DNA of 64,000 nt from RCIO01 sp040880025 (GCA_040880025.1 JBBDJD010000011.1:248001-312000); one strand, 5' to 3'. Shown: positions 24,054 through 33,493, counted from the first letter of the stretch. Numbers and translations are program-made. The notes: generated from the letters alone by a model not told the origin.

Positions 24054-24443
24054 TTACTTTGGGTTCGGACTTCCTCTGGCCGCGACATCGAGACGCTGGC
24101 GCTCCTCGGTCTTCTCGTCAAGCACCTTGCCCATTTCGCGCCTGGCCTTGTCGGTCTTGTCGGCGCGCAATGTCGCGGAGATGATGTGGTTGGCTTCCCG
24201 TGCGGCCAGTTCCCGCTGCTCGTCGCGCGTCGCAAAGGCCCTCGAAATCCGCCGATGGTACAGTTCCGGGAACAGTGAGGACATCGATGTTCCGCTGTCG
24301 AAGCGCTCGACGAGTTCCAGGGCTTCGCGGTCGGCCGCGTTTGCGCCGGCGAGATGGCTGGCATGGCGCGTCTCGTGCAGCGCCTGTATCTGCCGCTGCA
24401 CCTGCACGAGTTTCGTCAGCCGTTTCAGTCGGTGTGCGTCCAT
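24054..24443 (-). CDS. small coiled-coil protein next to fliR, FliJ-like candidate
   Basis: Encodes 129 residues from the ATG at 24443, four bases after the fliR stop. Almost entirely charged helix: RLTKLVQVQRQIQALHETRH at the start, and ANHIISATLRADKTDKARREMGKVLDEKTEERQRLD near the end. FliJ proteins of the export ATPase have this size and heptad pattern, and no other fliJ candidate is present beside fliI. The name is a suggestion from shape and context only. Confidence 0.45.
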   Translation of the reverse strand: MDAHRLKRLTKLVQVQRQIQALHETRHASHLAGANAADREALELVERFDSGTSMSSLFPELYHRRISRAFATRDEQRELAAREANHIISATLRADKTDKARREMGKVLDEKTEERQRLDVAARGSPNPK

Positions 24444-24447
24444 CGCT

Positions 24448-25197
24448 TCACCTGTCGATCGTGACTGCCGCGAAACCATCCGCGAACAGACTGATCATCG
24501 TACCGAACGAGAGATAGGCAAGGATCAGCGCGCCGGTGATCACGAACGGCAGCGAGACAAAGTAGACCGGAATCTGCGGCGACAGCTTGTTGATCAGGCC
24601 GGCGGCCAGGTTGACCAGGATCGCGTAGGCAATGAAGGGGCTGCCCAGCCTCAACACGACGAAGAACGCTTCGCTGATTACGTCGGTCAGATCCGTGAGC
24701 GCGCCCTGGGGGTCGAAGGGCGTGTTGAGGGGAACCAGATCGTAGGATGCGACCAGCGCCTCGATGATCAGATGGTGAAAGTCGAGTGCGAACAGGAGGA
24801 CGAGCGCCGACAGCGAGATTATGCCGGCCATGGGGGTCTGCGCGTCCAGTTCCTCGATGCCCTGGCCCGGCATTCCGCCCAGGCCGGACATCATTGATAT
24901 GGCGGACGCCATGAACTGGAGCGCGAGCAGGTAAAACCGCGCCAAAAGGCCAATGAGCGCCCCCACCAGCAATTCGGAAGCCACCATCGGCAGGAGCCGC
25001 GCCGGACTTGGGTCGATGGCCGCGGCGAAGCTGTCCCACATATGAGCCAGAAGCGCGAAGGAAACCGCGACCGCCACGAAAAGGCGGACGTTTGTGGGCA
25101 CGCGGATGCTGGCCAGACCTGGCATCAGCATGAAACAGCCGCCTATGCGGCAAAACGCCAGAAACGCCGCGATGACGACGTTTTCCAGGATTGGCAT
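24448..25197 (-). CDS. fliR: flagellar export gate protein FliR
   Basis: Encodes 249 residues with about six hydrophobic segments. Recognisable parts are AFCRIGGCFMLMPGLASIRVPTNVRLFVAVAVSF at the start and VNLAAGLINKLSPQIPVYFVSLPFVITGALILAYL near the end. FliR builds the export gate in the membrane with FliP and FliQ. It follows flhA by 9 bases. Confidence 0.95.
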   Translation of the reverse strand: MPILENVVIAAFLAFCRIGGCFMLMPGLASIRVPTNVRLFVAVAVSFALLAHMWDSFAAAIDPSPARLLPMVASELLVGALIGLLARFYLLALQFMASAISMMSGLGGMPGQGIEELDAQTPMAGIISLSALVLLFALDFHHLIIEALVASYDLVPLNTPFDPQGALTDLTDVISEAFFVVLRLGSPFIAYAILVNLAAGLINKLSPQIPVYFVSLPFVITGALILAYLSFGTMISLFADGFAAVTIDR

Positions 25198-25206
25198 CCA
25201 TCGGCC

Positions 25207-27294
25207 TCAGGAGACTGCGCCGAGAACGCGTATCTCCACGCCCTTGGCGATCTCGACATGGGAAAGCACGGGCAGCGTGGGGAAGAGGCGCTCGACGATC
25301 ATGCGTACATAAGGCCGTGCTTCCGGCGCGCTGACGATGGCGAAGCGCTCGCCCGTGTCGAGATGGCTTCTGATCACCTTGCCCGCCTCCTCGCCGAACT
25401 CCTCAAGCTGGCGCGGATCGATATCGAATTCGCGGACTTCGCCCTTAGGGTCGCGCTTCAGGGCCTGGTGGAAGGCGAGGTCCCAGCGATTGCCCAGCCT
25501 CAGGATCTTGAGGATCCCGCCTTCACTCAGGTCGCCGCAAATCTGCTGCGCCATGCGAATGCGCACATGTTCCACGATCTGCTCGGTGCGGCGGACATGC
25601 GGCGCGATTTCCGCAATCGCCTCGATGATGAGGTGCAGATTGCGGATCGAAACGCGCTCGGCCAAAAGAAGCTTCAGCACCGCCTGCAAGCCCGGATAGG
25701 TGATGTGGGACGAGCAGATTTCGTCTGAGAGCTTCTTGTATTCCGGGTCGAGCCGCTCGATCAGCGCCTTCATATCCTTGTAGGAGAGGAGTTGCGGCAG
25801 GTTGTTGCGGATGACTTCCGACAAGTGGGTGAGAAGCACCGACATGTTGTCGGCATAGGGCAACTGCTCGCGCTTGAGGTCTTCAGCGAACATGTCCGGT
25901 ACCGAGAATGCGCGCATTCCGAAGGCAGGCTCTTTCACCTCCTCGCCGGGCATTTCCGGCAACGCGCCGCTGCCAAGCAGCACCATCAGTTCGCCGACGC
26001 GCATCTCGTACTCGGCAACGACCGTACCGTGAATCTTGATCTGATAGCTTTTCGCGGGAATCGCGAAATCGTCGGTCAGGCGCACTTCAGGAACGACGAA
26101 ACCGTACTGGGTGGCGAACTTCTTGCGCATCTTGTTCATGCGGAACGCCAGTTCCTGATGCGATGCGAGCAGGCGGGCCGACAGCTGCTTCCCGATGAGG
26201 AGCTCGATCTCGGGTGTCTTCAGCGAGTGCTTGATGGAGTTGCGTTCCTCGTCGTCCTCAGCGTCCGTGATTTTCTGCTGCTCGGCGGCAATGGCGGCGG
26301 CTTCGCGGCTGCGCCGCAGCGGCAGGATGTAGGCGACGGAACCGATGGCCGCCGACAGGAAGAAGAATGGCAGAGCGGGCAGGCCGGGCACGATTCCCAG
26401 CAAAAGGAGAAGCCCCGCGGCCACCCACAGCGCGCGGGGATAGGCGCCGAGTTGCCCGAAGACCGCCTGGTCGGCCGAGCCGCGCGTGCCGCCCTTCGAG
26501 ACCAGCAGGCCGGCCGCGAGCGATACGATCAGCGCGGGAATCTGGGTCACCAGCCCGTCGCCAACCGACAGCTTGACGAAGACGTCGGCGGCCTCGCCGA
26601 CTTGCATGTCGTGGCGGGCGTAGCCGATGGCGATACCACCGACGATGTTGATCGCCGTGATGATGAGGCCGGCGATCGCATCGCCGCGTACGAACTTGGA
26701 CGCGCCGTCCATGGCGCCGAAGAAGCTCGATTCCTCCTCAAGCTCGCGTCGGCGCGCCTGCGCTTGCTTGTCGTCGATCATGCCTGCCGAAAGGTCGGCA
26801 TCGATCGACATCTGCTTGCCGGGAATGGCGTCCAGCGTAAAGCGGGCGCCAACCTCGGCAATGCGTGTCGCGCCCTTGGTGATGACGATGAAGTTCACCA
26901 CAACGAGGATCAGGAACACGATCAGACCGATTACGAAATCGCCGGCCATGACGAGCTTCGAGAATCCGCCGATCACGTAGCCGGCGGCGTTGGCGCCGTC
27001 ATGGCCTTCCGAGAGGATGACGCGGGTCGTCGCGATGTTGAGCGACAGCCGCAGCATCGTGGCGATCAGCAGCACCGTCGGGAATGAAGAGAAGTCCAGC
27101 GGTCGCTGAATCCAAAGAGCAACCATCAGGATCAGAACCGAAACCGCGATGGAGAACGCCAGTCCAACGTCAATCAGGAAGGGCGGGATAGGCAGAAACA
27201 GGACCGCCAGGATAATGACGATGCCGATGGCAAAGCCGATATCGCGACTGCCCTTGCGCAGTTCCGGTACCGCGACGCCTTCGTTGACTGCCAT
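25207..27294 (-). CDS. flhA: flagellar export protein FlhA
   Basis: Encodes 695 residues from the ATG at 27294. Further upstream ATG codons exist in frame, but this start gives the usual N-terminus. The N-terminal half has eight membrane helices and the conserved FHIPEP-family segment SRIAEVGARFTLDAIPGKQMSIDADL, read here as GARFTLDAIPGKQMSIDADL. The C-terminal half is the cytoplasmic nonamer domain with PEVRLTDDFAIPAKSYQIKIHG and SHLSEVIRNNLPQLLS. FlhA forms the export channel ring that receives substrates. It follows fliQ by 110 bases. Confidence 0.97.
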   Translation of the reverse strand: MAVNEGVAVPELRKGSRDIGFAIGIVIILAVLFLPIPPFLIDVGLAFSIAVSVLILMVALWIQRPLDFSSFPTVLLIATMLRLSLNIATTRVILSEGHDGANAAGYVIGGFSKLVMAGDFVIGLIVFLILVVVNFIVITKGATRIAEVGARFTLDAIPGKQMSIDADLSAGMIDDKQAQARRRELEEESSFFGAMDGASKFVRGDAIAGLIITAINIVGGIAIGYARHDMQVGEAADVFVKLSVGDGLVTQIPALIVSLAAGLLVSKGGTRGSADQAVFGQLGAYPRALWVAAGLLLLLGIVPGLPALPFFFLSAAIGSVAYILPLRRSREAAAIAAEQQKITDAEDDEERNSIKHSLKTPEIELLIGKQLSARLLASHQELAFRMNKMRKKFATQYGFVVPEVRLTDDFAIPAKSYQIKIHGTVVAEYEMRVGELMVLLGSGALPEMPGEEVKEPAFGMRAFSVPDMFAEDLKREQLPYADNMSVLLTHLSEVIRNNLPQLLSYKDMKALIERLDPEYKKLSDEICSSHITYPGLQAVLKLLLAERVSIRNLHLIIEAIAEIAPHVRRTEQIVEHVRIRMAQQICGDLSEGGILKILRLGNRWDLAFHQALKRDPKGEVREFDIDPRQLEEFGEEAGKVIRSHLDTGERFAIVSAPEARPYVRMIVERLFPTLPVLSHVEIAKGVEIRVLGAVS

Positions 27295-27404
27295 TTCCGC
27301 TCGCCCGTCCTCATCCGCCGCGGCGCGTCGCACCGCACGATGACACTAGATGCCCAAGCTTGCGCGGGGGTTGGGTGTGACGGGTTTTCAGACGCCTGAA
27401 GGCA

Positions 27405-27671
27405 TCAGAACCCGCTTTCGATGCGCGAGAACACGACTGTGGTGAAGCTGTTCACCTGACCGCCGACGAAGGGACCGGACAGGGCGATCGCCAGAAGGAT
27501 GGCGACGATCTTGGGAACGAAGGTGAGGGTGATTTCCTGCACCTGAGTGAGCGCCTGGACAAGCGCAATGCTGACGCCGACGACCATCGCGACGATAACC
27601 GCGGGCGCCGAAGCCGTCAGCACGGTCCAGATCGCGTACTGGACGATCTCCAGGGCGTCGGCTTCGTTCAT
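27405..27671 (-). CDS. fliQ: flagellar export gate protein FliQ
   Basis: Encodes 88 residues with two transmembrane helices. The segment SIALVQALTQVQEITLTFVPKI is the FliQ signature. It lies 3 bases after flgD. FliQ forms the export gate with FliP and FliR. Confidence 0.95.
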   Translation of the reverse strand: MNEADALEIVQYAIWTVLTASAPAVIVAMVVGVSIALVQALTQVQEITLTFVPKIVAILLAIALSGPFVGGQVNSFTTVVFSRIESGF

Positions 27672-27674
27672 CGG

Positions 27675-28070
27675 TCAGCTTACCGAGACACCCTCGACGA
27701 CCGGAATCTCAGTGCCGTCGCCGGTTACCGCAATAATGCCGTCGGCGGTCAGCCTGACTTCGGCGACCACGCCCTTCGCCAGCCCGTCGGCGGAGGTGAT
27801 GGTGTGGCCGAGCAGCGCGTCGGCCTGGGCGACCGCCGAGGTCTTCAGGAGCTGTTCGAGCTTCTTGTTGATCTGAACCGATTGCTCGACCTGCGAGAAC
27901 GACGCGAGCTGCGCCACATACTGGGTCGAGTCCATCGGCTCCGTCGGGTCCTGGTTCTTCATTTCGGCGACGAGAAGCTTGAGAAACGCCTGGTAGTCGA
28001 CGGCGGCGCCGCCCGCCTGGGCTTGCTGAGCCGACGCGTTTGTGGCGCTCGATGTGGGGGAGACGTACAT
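27675..28070 (-). CDS. flgD: flagellar hook-cap protein FlgD (short form)
   Basis: Encodes 131 residues. The N-terminal export and capping region YQAFLKLLVAEMKNQDPTEPMDSTQYVAQLASFSQVEQSVQINKKLEQLL (about 27-76) is typical. The C-terminal beta domains of enterobacterial FlgD (about 230 residues in all) are absent, as in other rhizobia. FlgD caps the growing hook. It lies 4 bases after flbT. Confidence 0.9.
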   Translation of the reverse strand: MYVSPTSSATNASAQQAQAGGAAVDYQAFLKLLVAEMKNQDPTEPMDSTQYVAQLASFSQVEQSVQINKKLEQLLKTSAVAQADALLGHTITSADGLAKGVVAEVRLTADGIIAVTGDGTEIPVVEGVSVS

Positions 28071-28074
28071 TGAT

Positions 28075-28506
28075 CTATTCTCCTGCTACCAGCGCGAGCG
28101 GTGGCCGCTCCACGCCGGGGTTGAGTATCTGCTTCTCTCGTTCGAACAGGCCCCGTAGCGCCTTCAGCGCCTCATAGGCGCTGCCCTCTCCGACAAGCTG
28201 ATCGACATGCTTCAGCGTCGATAGAATATGCGCATCGGAAAAGGCCTTGAGAAGCGGCGGCAAGGTCTTGCGGAACAACTGTCTGGGTTCGTCGCCACTG
28301 CTCGGGTTCATCAGCATGACCTGGACGATGAAATAGAGCTGTTTCAGCGGCGTGGAAGCATCCTCGGGCTGAAGGACATGGTTTTCCAGCAGGAACTGCA
28401 CATCGTTCAGGAGTTCGAGCGAAACCTTGCGGTCGGCGCGAATGACCGCCCCATTGACATAGATCTTCTCGTTGGCCTTGAGCGTGATGCGCAGCGTCTG
28501 GCTCAT
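28075..28506 (-). CDS. flbT: flagellin translation regulator FlbT
   Basis: Encodes 143 residues. The sequence LRITLKANEKIYVNGAVIRADRKVSLELLNDVQFLLENHVLQPEDA (residues about 4-49) is characteristic. In Caulobacter FlbT binds the flagellin mRNA leader and controls its translation and decay. It may act here on the flagellin leader near 41958-42080, and it overlaps flaF by 4 bases, a conserved pairing. Confidence 0.95.
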   Translation of the reverse strand: MSQTLRITLKANEKIYVNGAVIRADRKVSLELLNDVQFLLENHVLQPEDASTPLKQLYFIVQVMLMNPSSGDEPRQLFRKTLPPLLKAFSDAHILSTLKHVDQLVGEGSAYEALKALRGLFEREKQILNPGVERPPLALVAGE

Positions 28507-28850
28507 TGGATTCCGTCGCGGATGATTTGCGAAACTTCGATCATGCCTTCGTAGTTCTGCGATCGGCCCTGGCGGACCGATTCAGCCTCCCGCAGCAGCC
28601 AGAGCCCGATGGAGATCAAGTTGGCCCGCAACTCCTGCGGCAACTCGTTCTCGTCGCTGCCCAGATCCTCGATGAACGCAGTCCAGATGCGGTTTACGAA
28701 ATGTACCGCTTCCGCGGTCGCCGGCGATTTGGGGCCCGCTTCCATGGCCGTGGTAAGCAACTCAATCGAGCGGTTCAAAAGCTGCCTTTCGCGATCGCGG
28801 GCGTCGGCTACCGAGTCCGTCTGTATGTCGGCGTAAGAGAACTGATACAT
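28503..28850 (-). CDS. flaF: flagellar biosynthesis regulator FlaF
   Basis: Encodes 115 residues, including MYQFSYADIQTDSVADARDRE and ANLISIGLWLLREAESVRQG, typical of FlaF. In alphaproteobacteria FlaF promotes flagellin production, with FlbT acting as counterpart. It follows flgL after 40 bases. Confidence 0.95.
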   Translation of the reverse strand: MYQFSYADIQTDSVADARDRERQLLNRSIELLTTAMEAGPKSPATAEAVHFVNRIWTAFIEDLGSDENELPQELRANLISIGLWLLREAESVRQGRSQNYEGMIEVSQIIRDGIQ

Positions 28851-28890
28851 TATCTGTCAAGCTCGCTGATTGTGCGTTCTGAACGTTGAA

Positions 28891-29940
28891 TCATGGGAGA
28901 TACCGGACGAGGCTGAGCTGCCGGATGCGGGACGTTAGCGTGTAGGCCGTTTCAATCTGCGCCAGCAGCGTGGAAACACGCGTGGATGCCTCATAGGCGT
29001 CGACGCCTTCGAGATCGGAGATCTTGCCTTCGAATATGTCGATCTGCATCTGCAGGCGTTCGCTTGCGGTGGTGATGCGCTTTTCGATGATGCCGGTCTG
29101 CGCCTGCAGTTGCCCGAGGTTGGAGACTGCCTGACCGGTCATGGACGAGGCATGCTCCACCACGGCATTGCGCGCATTGGCGTTGAGATTGCCTTCGAAG
29201 AAGACGGCGACGGAGGCCGCGGCCATCATCATCCTGCGCATGCCATCGGCATTGGCGCTGACGGAGGCGGCACTGGTTTCATTGAGCGTGATGCGCGCGG
29301 TTATCGTCTCGTCGGTGGCGTTGGACCAATTGGTGTTCCAGTCCGGGCCCATGAATTGCGGTTCGATGATGGTCGTAAGGAACGTATCCATCGCCGCCTG
29401 ATCAACCGTGTCGGCCGCCGGAGCCGTATGCGCGAAGCCGAAATGGGTGACGAATGCGGTTTCCATTGCCGTGCGCGCGGGGGATCCAGGCGCAAAGAAA
29501 TCGTTGATGGGAGTCACGTCCGTATTGACGCCGGCAAACAGGTTTTCCCCGTTGAGACTGGAGTTCAGAACGCCTGTGATCGTCGTGATCGCTGCCTTGG
29601 CCTCGGCGACCGCGATCGAAGGCTGCACCGTGCCTGAACTGGCGGCGGTCATTGTGACCATATAGGCCTGCGCCAGATCGGCTACGGTCTGCAGACCCGA
29701 TTGCGTGCCATCCAACCGGGACCCCGCCAGCGCGTTGGAGTCAATGATTGTGTGCAGGCGCTCGACGTCCCGCTGCATGGAAACGGAAAATCCGGTCCGC
29801 GATCCCAACGCCAGCCCGGCGTCGGCCACACGGCCAGTCACCACCTCGCGCTCGACCTTGATCAGCTCGGCCTGCATCTTCATCAGATGCGTTCGGACCG
29901 ACTGGTTGGTGTTGTAGGACGAGATGAAGGTAGTCTTCAT
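28891..29940 (-). CDS. flgL: flagellar hook-filament junction protein FlgL (HAP3)
   Basis: Encodes 349 residues. The N-terminal helix region MKTTFISSYNTNQSVRTHLMKMQAEL and the C-terminal helix near SDLEGVDAYEASTRVSTLLAQIETAYTLTSRIRQLSLVRYL are flagellin-like, and the middle is variable. FlgL joins the filament to FlgK. It lies 2 bases after flgK. Confidence 0.9.
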   Translation of the reverse strand: MKTTFISSYNTNQSVRTHLMKMQAELIKVEREVVTGRVADAGLALGSRTGFSVSMQRDVERLHTIIDSNALAGSRLDGTQSGLQTVADLAQAYMVTMTAASSGTVQPSIAVAEAKAAITTITGVLNSSLNGENLFAGVNTDVTPINDFFAPGSPARTAMETAFVTHFGFAHTAPAADTVDQAAMDTFLTTIIEPQFMGPDWNTNWSNATDETITARITLNETSAASVSANADGMRRMMMAAASVAVFFEGNLNANARNAVVEHASSMTGQAVSNLGQLQAQTGIIEKRITTASERLQMQIDIFEGKISDLEGVDAYEASTRVSTLLAQIETAYTLTSRIRQLSLVRYLP

Positions 29941-29942
29941 GA

Positions 29943-31403
29943 CTACCTCACGGCCGCCAGCAACGCCGCCAACATGGAATCGACGGTCTGAACGAGCTTG
30001 GCGGATGCCTGATAACTGTGCTCGAGATCGAGCAGCAGCGACATCTCCTCGTCGATATTGACGCCGGTGACGTTGGACAGCGATTCGGCGGTGCGCATCA
30101 TCAGCGCGCTCTTGTTGTCCGCTGCCCGGGAAGAGCCCTGACGCAGCGCGGAGAACCAGCTCACCGATTCAGTCGAATAAGCGCTCAGGCTGATTGTGCC
30201 TGCGATGCCCGCGGAGGCGTCAAACGCGATTGGCGTGCCGATGCTGGTATCGAAGCTCAACAGAAGATCCGAATAGCTCGTGCCGCCGGACGTGTTGTGA
30301 ACATAGGCCACGCCGTTGGCGCCGCCATCGCGCAACAGGTGAGGATTGCCGCCTACGCTGGAATCATAGGCTGCATTGATGCTGATCACCTGCGCAAGTC
30401 CGTTTTCGAGTGTTCCAGCGGCGGGGAGCGTCGGGCCGCCCGGCCATGTAAACAGGCCAGCCAGGTCCGGGTTGACGGCAGTCGGGTCGGTCTCGGCGAA
30501 GGCGGTGATCAGTCCGCGCGCGACTTCATCAAGCTGCGCCTGCAGACCGCCGGCCACATCCTCGCGGAGCTGAACCAGCGCGGTCAGTTTGCCCGACGCA
30601 GTCGTGTTGGCGCCGGAGCCGGCCGCCAGCGGGACGCCGTCAATGTAGATCGAGTTCCCCGCCGCGCCCGCCGCGTATCCGGCAGTCGGCGTGAAGGTGA
30701 CCGGGCGCGGGACGGTTTCGAACAGCGTGATTCCGGATGCCGTCGTCAGCATCATGTCATTGTTGGCGCGCTTGACTACCGAGACCGGCACGATCTCCGA
30801 TATCTGTTTCAGGATCGCATCGCGCTGGTCCAGCGCGTCATTGACGTCGCGGCCGACCTTGGAGCCGCCGACAACCTCATTGTTCGCCGCCTGAAAATCG
30901 GCAAGCAACGTGTTCAGGTCCTTCACCGTCGTGACGATTTCGCGATCAACGTTGGAACGATACGCCTGGATGGCGTCCGAGCTGGTGTTGAGCGCACTCA
31001 CGAGCTGACGGGCCGTTTCGATGGCGTTTTCGGCAACGCTCGTGTTGGAGGGCGAGGAGCTGTAGGTCTGCAGCGCGGTCTGCAGATCGCCGAGCAGGCG
31101 GGCGGGATGATTGGCGTTGTCTGTGCCGAAGAGATCGATGTCGAGCGTGTTGAGCCCGTTCAGAAGCGTGTCCTGCGCCGACCACGCGGATAGCGCCGAC
31201 AGGTTCTGACGGAACAGGACGTCGCTGGTGCTGCGCCTGATGTCGACGATTGATGCGCCGTTTGCGGCGGTCGACAGCATGGCGCCCCGACGCGAGTAGT
31301 CGGGGTTCGCCGATTCCTGGAGGTTGCGGGACAGGATTGTCGTCTGTCGCTGCGTATTGAGAAGCGCGGTCTGCGCGATACCCAGTGCTGTTGACAGAGA
31401 CAT
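29943..31403 (-). CDS. flgK: flagellar hook-associated protein FlgK (HAP1)
   Basis: Encodes 486 residues. The start with SLSTALGIAQTALLNTQRQTTILSRNLQESANPDYSRRGA, the GGLQAQLDEVARGLITAFAET region and the C-terminal helix NIDEEMSLLLDLEHSYQASAKLVQTVDSMLAALL are all family features. FlgK forms the first junction zone between hook and filament. It follows flgE by 32 bases. Confidence 0.95.
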   Translation of the reverse strand: MSLSTALGIAQTALLNTQRQTTILSRNLQESANPDYSRRGAMLSTAANGASIVDIRRSTSDVLFRQNLSALSAWSAQDTLLNGLNTLDIDLFGTDNANHPARLLGDLQTALQTYSSSPSNTSVAENAIETARQLVSALNTSSDAIQAYRSNVDREIVTTVKDLNTLLADFQAANNEVVGGSKVGRDVNDALDQRDAILKQISEIVPVSVVKRANNDMMLTTASGITLFETVPRPVTFTPTAGYAAGAAGNSIYIDGVPLAAGSGANTTASGKLTALVQLREDVAGGLQAQLDEVARGLITAFAETDPTAVNPDLAGLFTWPGGPTLPAAGTLENGLAQVISINAAYDSSVGGNPHLLRDGGANGVAYVHNTSGGTSYSDLLLSFDTSIGTPIAFDASAGIAGTISLSAYSTESVSWFSALRQGSSRAADNKSALMMRTAESLSNVTGVNIDEEMSLLLDLEHSYQASAKLVQTVDSMLAALLAAVR

Positions 31404-31435
31404 GACTTTTGCCTTCGGGACCTGGCGGCCCTATC

Positions 31436-32695
31436 CTAGCGCTTGAGGTTGACCAGAATGTCCATCAGCTCGGAGCCGGTCTGGAACACCTTGGAGTTGG
31501 CGGTGTAGTTGCGCTGTGACTCGATCATCGTGGTCAGCTCTTCGGCGATGTCGACATTGGAACTTTCAAGCGCTCCAGAGACGATGCTGCCTGACTTGCC
31601 CTCGGTCGGGAAACCTATCCGGACCTTGCCGGAATCGGAGCTCTGGCTGAAGACATTGCCCGGAAGCACCTGCAGGCGGTCTGGTGACTGAACGTTGGCG
31701 AGCGGAATCCGATAAAGCGCCCGGAACGAGCCGTCGCCGTACTGCGCATAGACGGTACCGTCATTGCCGATTTCCACCACTTCGATCGAGCTCGGCGGAT
31801 TGCCGTTCACGAATGCGTCGAACAATGTGAAGCCGCTGGTGAGCTGGCTCATTGACGACATGTCGAGCAGAAGGTTCTGGCCGTCGGGCACAGGAATAGA
31901 GATGTCAGTCGCGCTCAGCCCGGTGAGTTGACCCGTCGTGCCGTCGAAATCCAGCGTCTGGGTTGCCAGAGGTCCCGCGCCGTAGGGGAAGTAGGTGCCG
32001 GGCGTCGCCTGCGACTGATCGAATACGGCGACTTCCCATGTGTTGGCCGCGGTCTTGGTCATGTAGACGTCGAGCATCACCTCGCCGCCGAGATTGTCGT
32101 AGGCAACGAGCGAGGTCTTGGCCGAATATTGAGAGGCCAGTACGTTGTCGGAAGGCAAACTGCCCGCCGCCACGATTGTCGCCGCTTCAGGCAGGTTGGC
32201 CGCGAGGCCTCCGCCTGTCGATGCACTCGCCACCAGCGACGCCTCGGAGATCGTAATGGGCACCAGGCCGTCGAAACCGTTTGCTGTCACCGTCGGCGCG
32301 CCGTTTTCGTAGGAATAGCCCATCAGCTGGTAGCCGGCGGCATTGACCAACCTGCCCTCGCCGTCGGGTACGAAGGAACCGGCGCGCGTGAGGAGCGGGA
32401 CACCGCTGCTGTTTTGAACGATGAAGAACCCATTGCCGCTGACCGCGAGATCCGTGGCCGAGGTCGTGTATTGCAGTACGCCACCCTTGGAGATGTTGTT
32501 GACTACGTTGGAGGTGACGCCGCCGGAGGCATAGGTGCTACCGCTATTCGGGATAACCAGGGTCGAGAATTGAGAGTTGGCCCCCTTGTAGCCGGTGGTG
32601 CTGGAGTTGGCGATGTTGTCAGCCACCGTCCCCAGCCGTGTGGCTTGTGCCGACATGCCGGAAACGCCGGTGCGCATCATGCCAAAGAGGCTCAT
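31436..32695 (-). CDS. flgE: flagellar hook protein FlgE
   Basis: Encodes 419 residues. The N-terminal rod/hook signature is seen in RLGTVADNIANSSTTGYKGA and the C-terminal one in LESSNVDIAEELTTMIESQRNYTANSKVFQTGSELMDILVNLKR. The middle contains the FlgE D1 type sequence VSGNGFFIVQNSSG. A perfect inverted repeat lies just before the start (32710-32736). Confidence 0.95.
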   Translation of the reverse strand: MSLFGMMRTGVSGMSAQATRLGTVADNIANSSTTGYKGANSQFSTLVIPNSGSTYASGGVTSNVVNNISKGGVLQYTTSATDLAVSGNGFFIVQNSSGVPLLTRAGSFVPDGEGRLVNAAGYQLMGYSYENGAPTVTANGFDGLVPITISEASLVASASTGGGLAANLPEAATIVAAGSLPSDNVLASQYSAKTSLVAYDNLGGEVMLDVYMTKTAANTWEVAVFDQSQATPGTYFPYGAGPLATQTLDFDGTTGQLTGLSATDISIPVPDGQNLLLDMSSMSQLTSGFTLFDAFVNGNPPSSIEVVEIGNDGTVYAQYGDGSFRALYRIPLANVQSPDRLQVLPGNVFSQSSDSGKVRIGFPTEGKSGSIVSGALESSNVDIAEELTTMIESQRNYTANSKVFQTGSELMDILVNLKR

Positions 32696-32709
32696 AGCCT
32701 TTTCTCCTC

Positions 32710-32736
32710 ATTCTCATGGCCAATTGTCATGAGAAT
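32710..32736. promoter_or_regulatory. inverted repeat in the flgE leader
   Basis: Arms ATTCTCATG (32710-32718) and CATGAGAAT (32728-32736) are perfect and separated by 9 bases. The repeat begins 15 bases upstream of the flgE start codon. It could be a regulator-binding site or an RNA hairpin near the ribosome-binding site. A weaker CAGAAT/ATTCTG pair lies before motA (52191-52207). Confidence 0.5.
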
Positions 32737-32824
32737 AGGGCACCTGACTTGCGCGAAGCTGGCTTTGTGAAGCATTTTTTGGGAAATGGCGGCGGCTTCC
32801 GATGCAGGCCGCGGTCAACCCGCA

Positions 32825-33493
32825 TCAGCCGACTAGCCGGTAACCGAGGAACCGCTTGGAATCGATCGGATCGTGGCCAAGCCGGTCGCGCAGCTTCTTG
32901 CGGAGCTTGCTGATATGGCTTTCGACCACGTTTTCCTCGACCTCGCCGTCGAAGATGCCGTAGATGGAATTGAACACCTGGGTCTTGGTGACCCGGCGGC
33001 CGCTATTGGCCGCGAGGTATTCCAGAATGCGCCGCTCGCGGCGTGGAAGCGGCATCGGCTCGCCGGCGATTTCGGGATCGCGCCCGTCGCAGAAGATATG
33101 CATGCCGCCGACCGCAGTGAACTTGTCCACTTCCATCGCCCGACGGCGAATCGCCGAGATACGCGCCAGGATCTCGCGAATATGGACCGGCTTGCGCACG
33201 ACATCGTCGACGCCGGAGTCAAACAGCTTCAGCGTGTTTTCAAGCGAATGCTGGTCGGCCAGCGCAATTATCGGAGCGCCGCTGCGATCACGCAGTCTCT
33301 TCGGTGAGATGATATCTGCCAAACATTCGCCGATGAGGAAGGCATCCACCGCCTTCAAGTCGTCGTCCGCCGCAGTTTCGACCCATTCTCCGAATTCGCT
33401 CGACCCGAAACCCGCGCTAGCGACTCCCTCACGGCCAAAAAGCGAATTGTAACCCTCTTTTACAAGATCACGCTCGTCCACAATAACTATCAT
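32825..33493 (-). CDS. rem: flagellar transcription activator Rem/FtcR, OmpR-type
   Basis: Encodes 222 residues from the ATG at 33493. Further upstream codons in frame are not family-like. It has a receiver-like domain (MIVIVDERDLVKEGYNSLF) with Asp50 in AVDAFLIG and Lys near 104 in VVRKPVHI, then an OmpR-type winged helix with PRRERRILEYLAANSGRRVTKTQVF and VESHISKLRKKL. Rem/FtcR proteins activate flagellar genes downstream of VisNR in rhizobia and Brucella. No partner kinase is nearby, as expected for this orphan regulator. It precedes flgE. Confidence 0.9.
   Translation of the reverse strand: MIVIVDERDLVKEGYNSLFGREGVASAGFGSSEFGEWVETAADDDLKAVDAFLIGECLADIISPKRLRDRSGAPIIALADQHSLENTLKLFDSGVDDVVRKPVHIREILARISAIRRRAMEVDKFTAVGGMHIFCDGRDPEIAGEPMPLPRRERRILEYLAANSGRRVTKTQVFNSIYGIFDGEVEENVVESHISKLRKKLRDRLGHDPIDSKRFLGYRLVG

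Noticed and set aside
25792..27087. A 431-codon open frame antisense to flhA
   Set aside because: Strongly biased composition and no conserved domain. FlhA on the other strand is certain.
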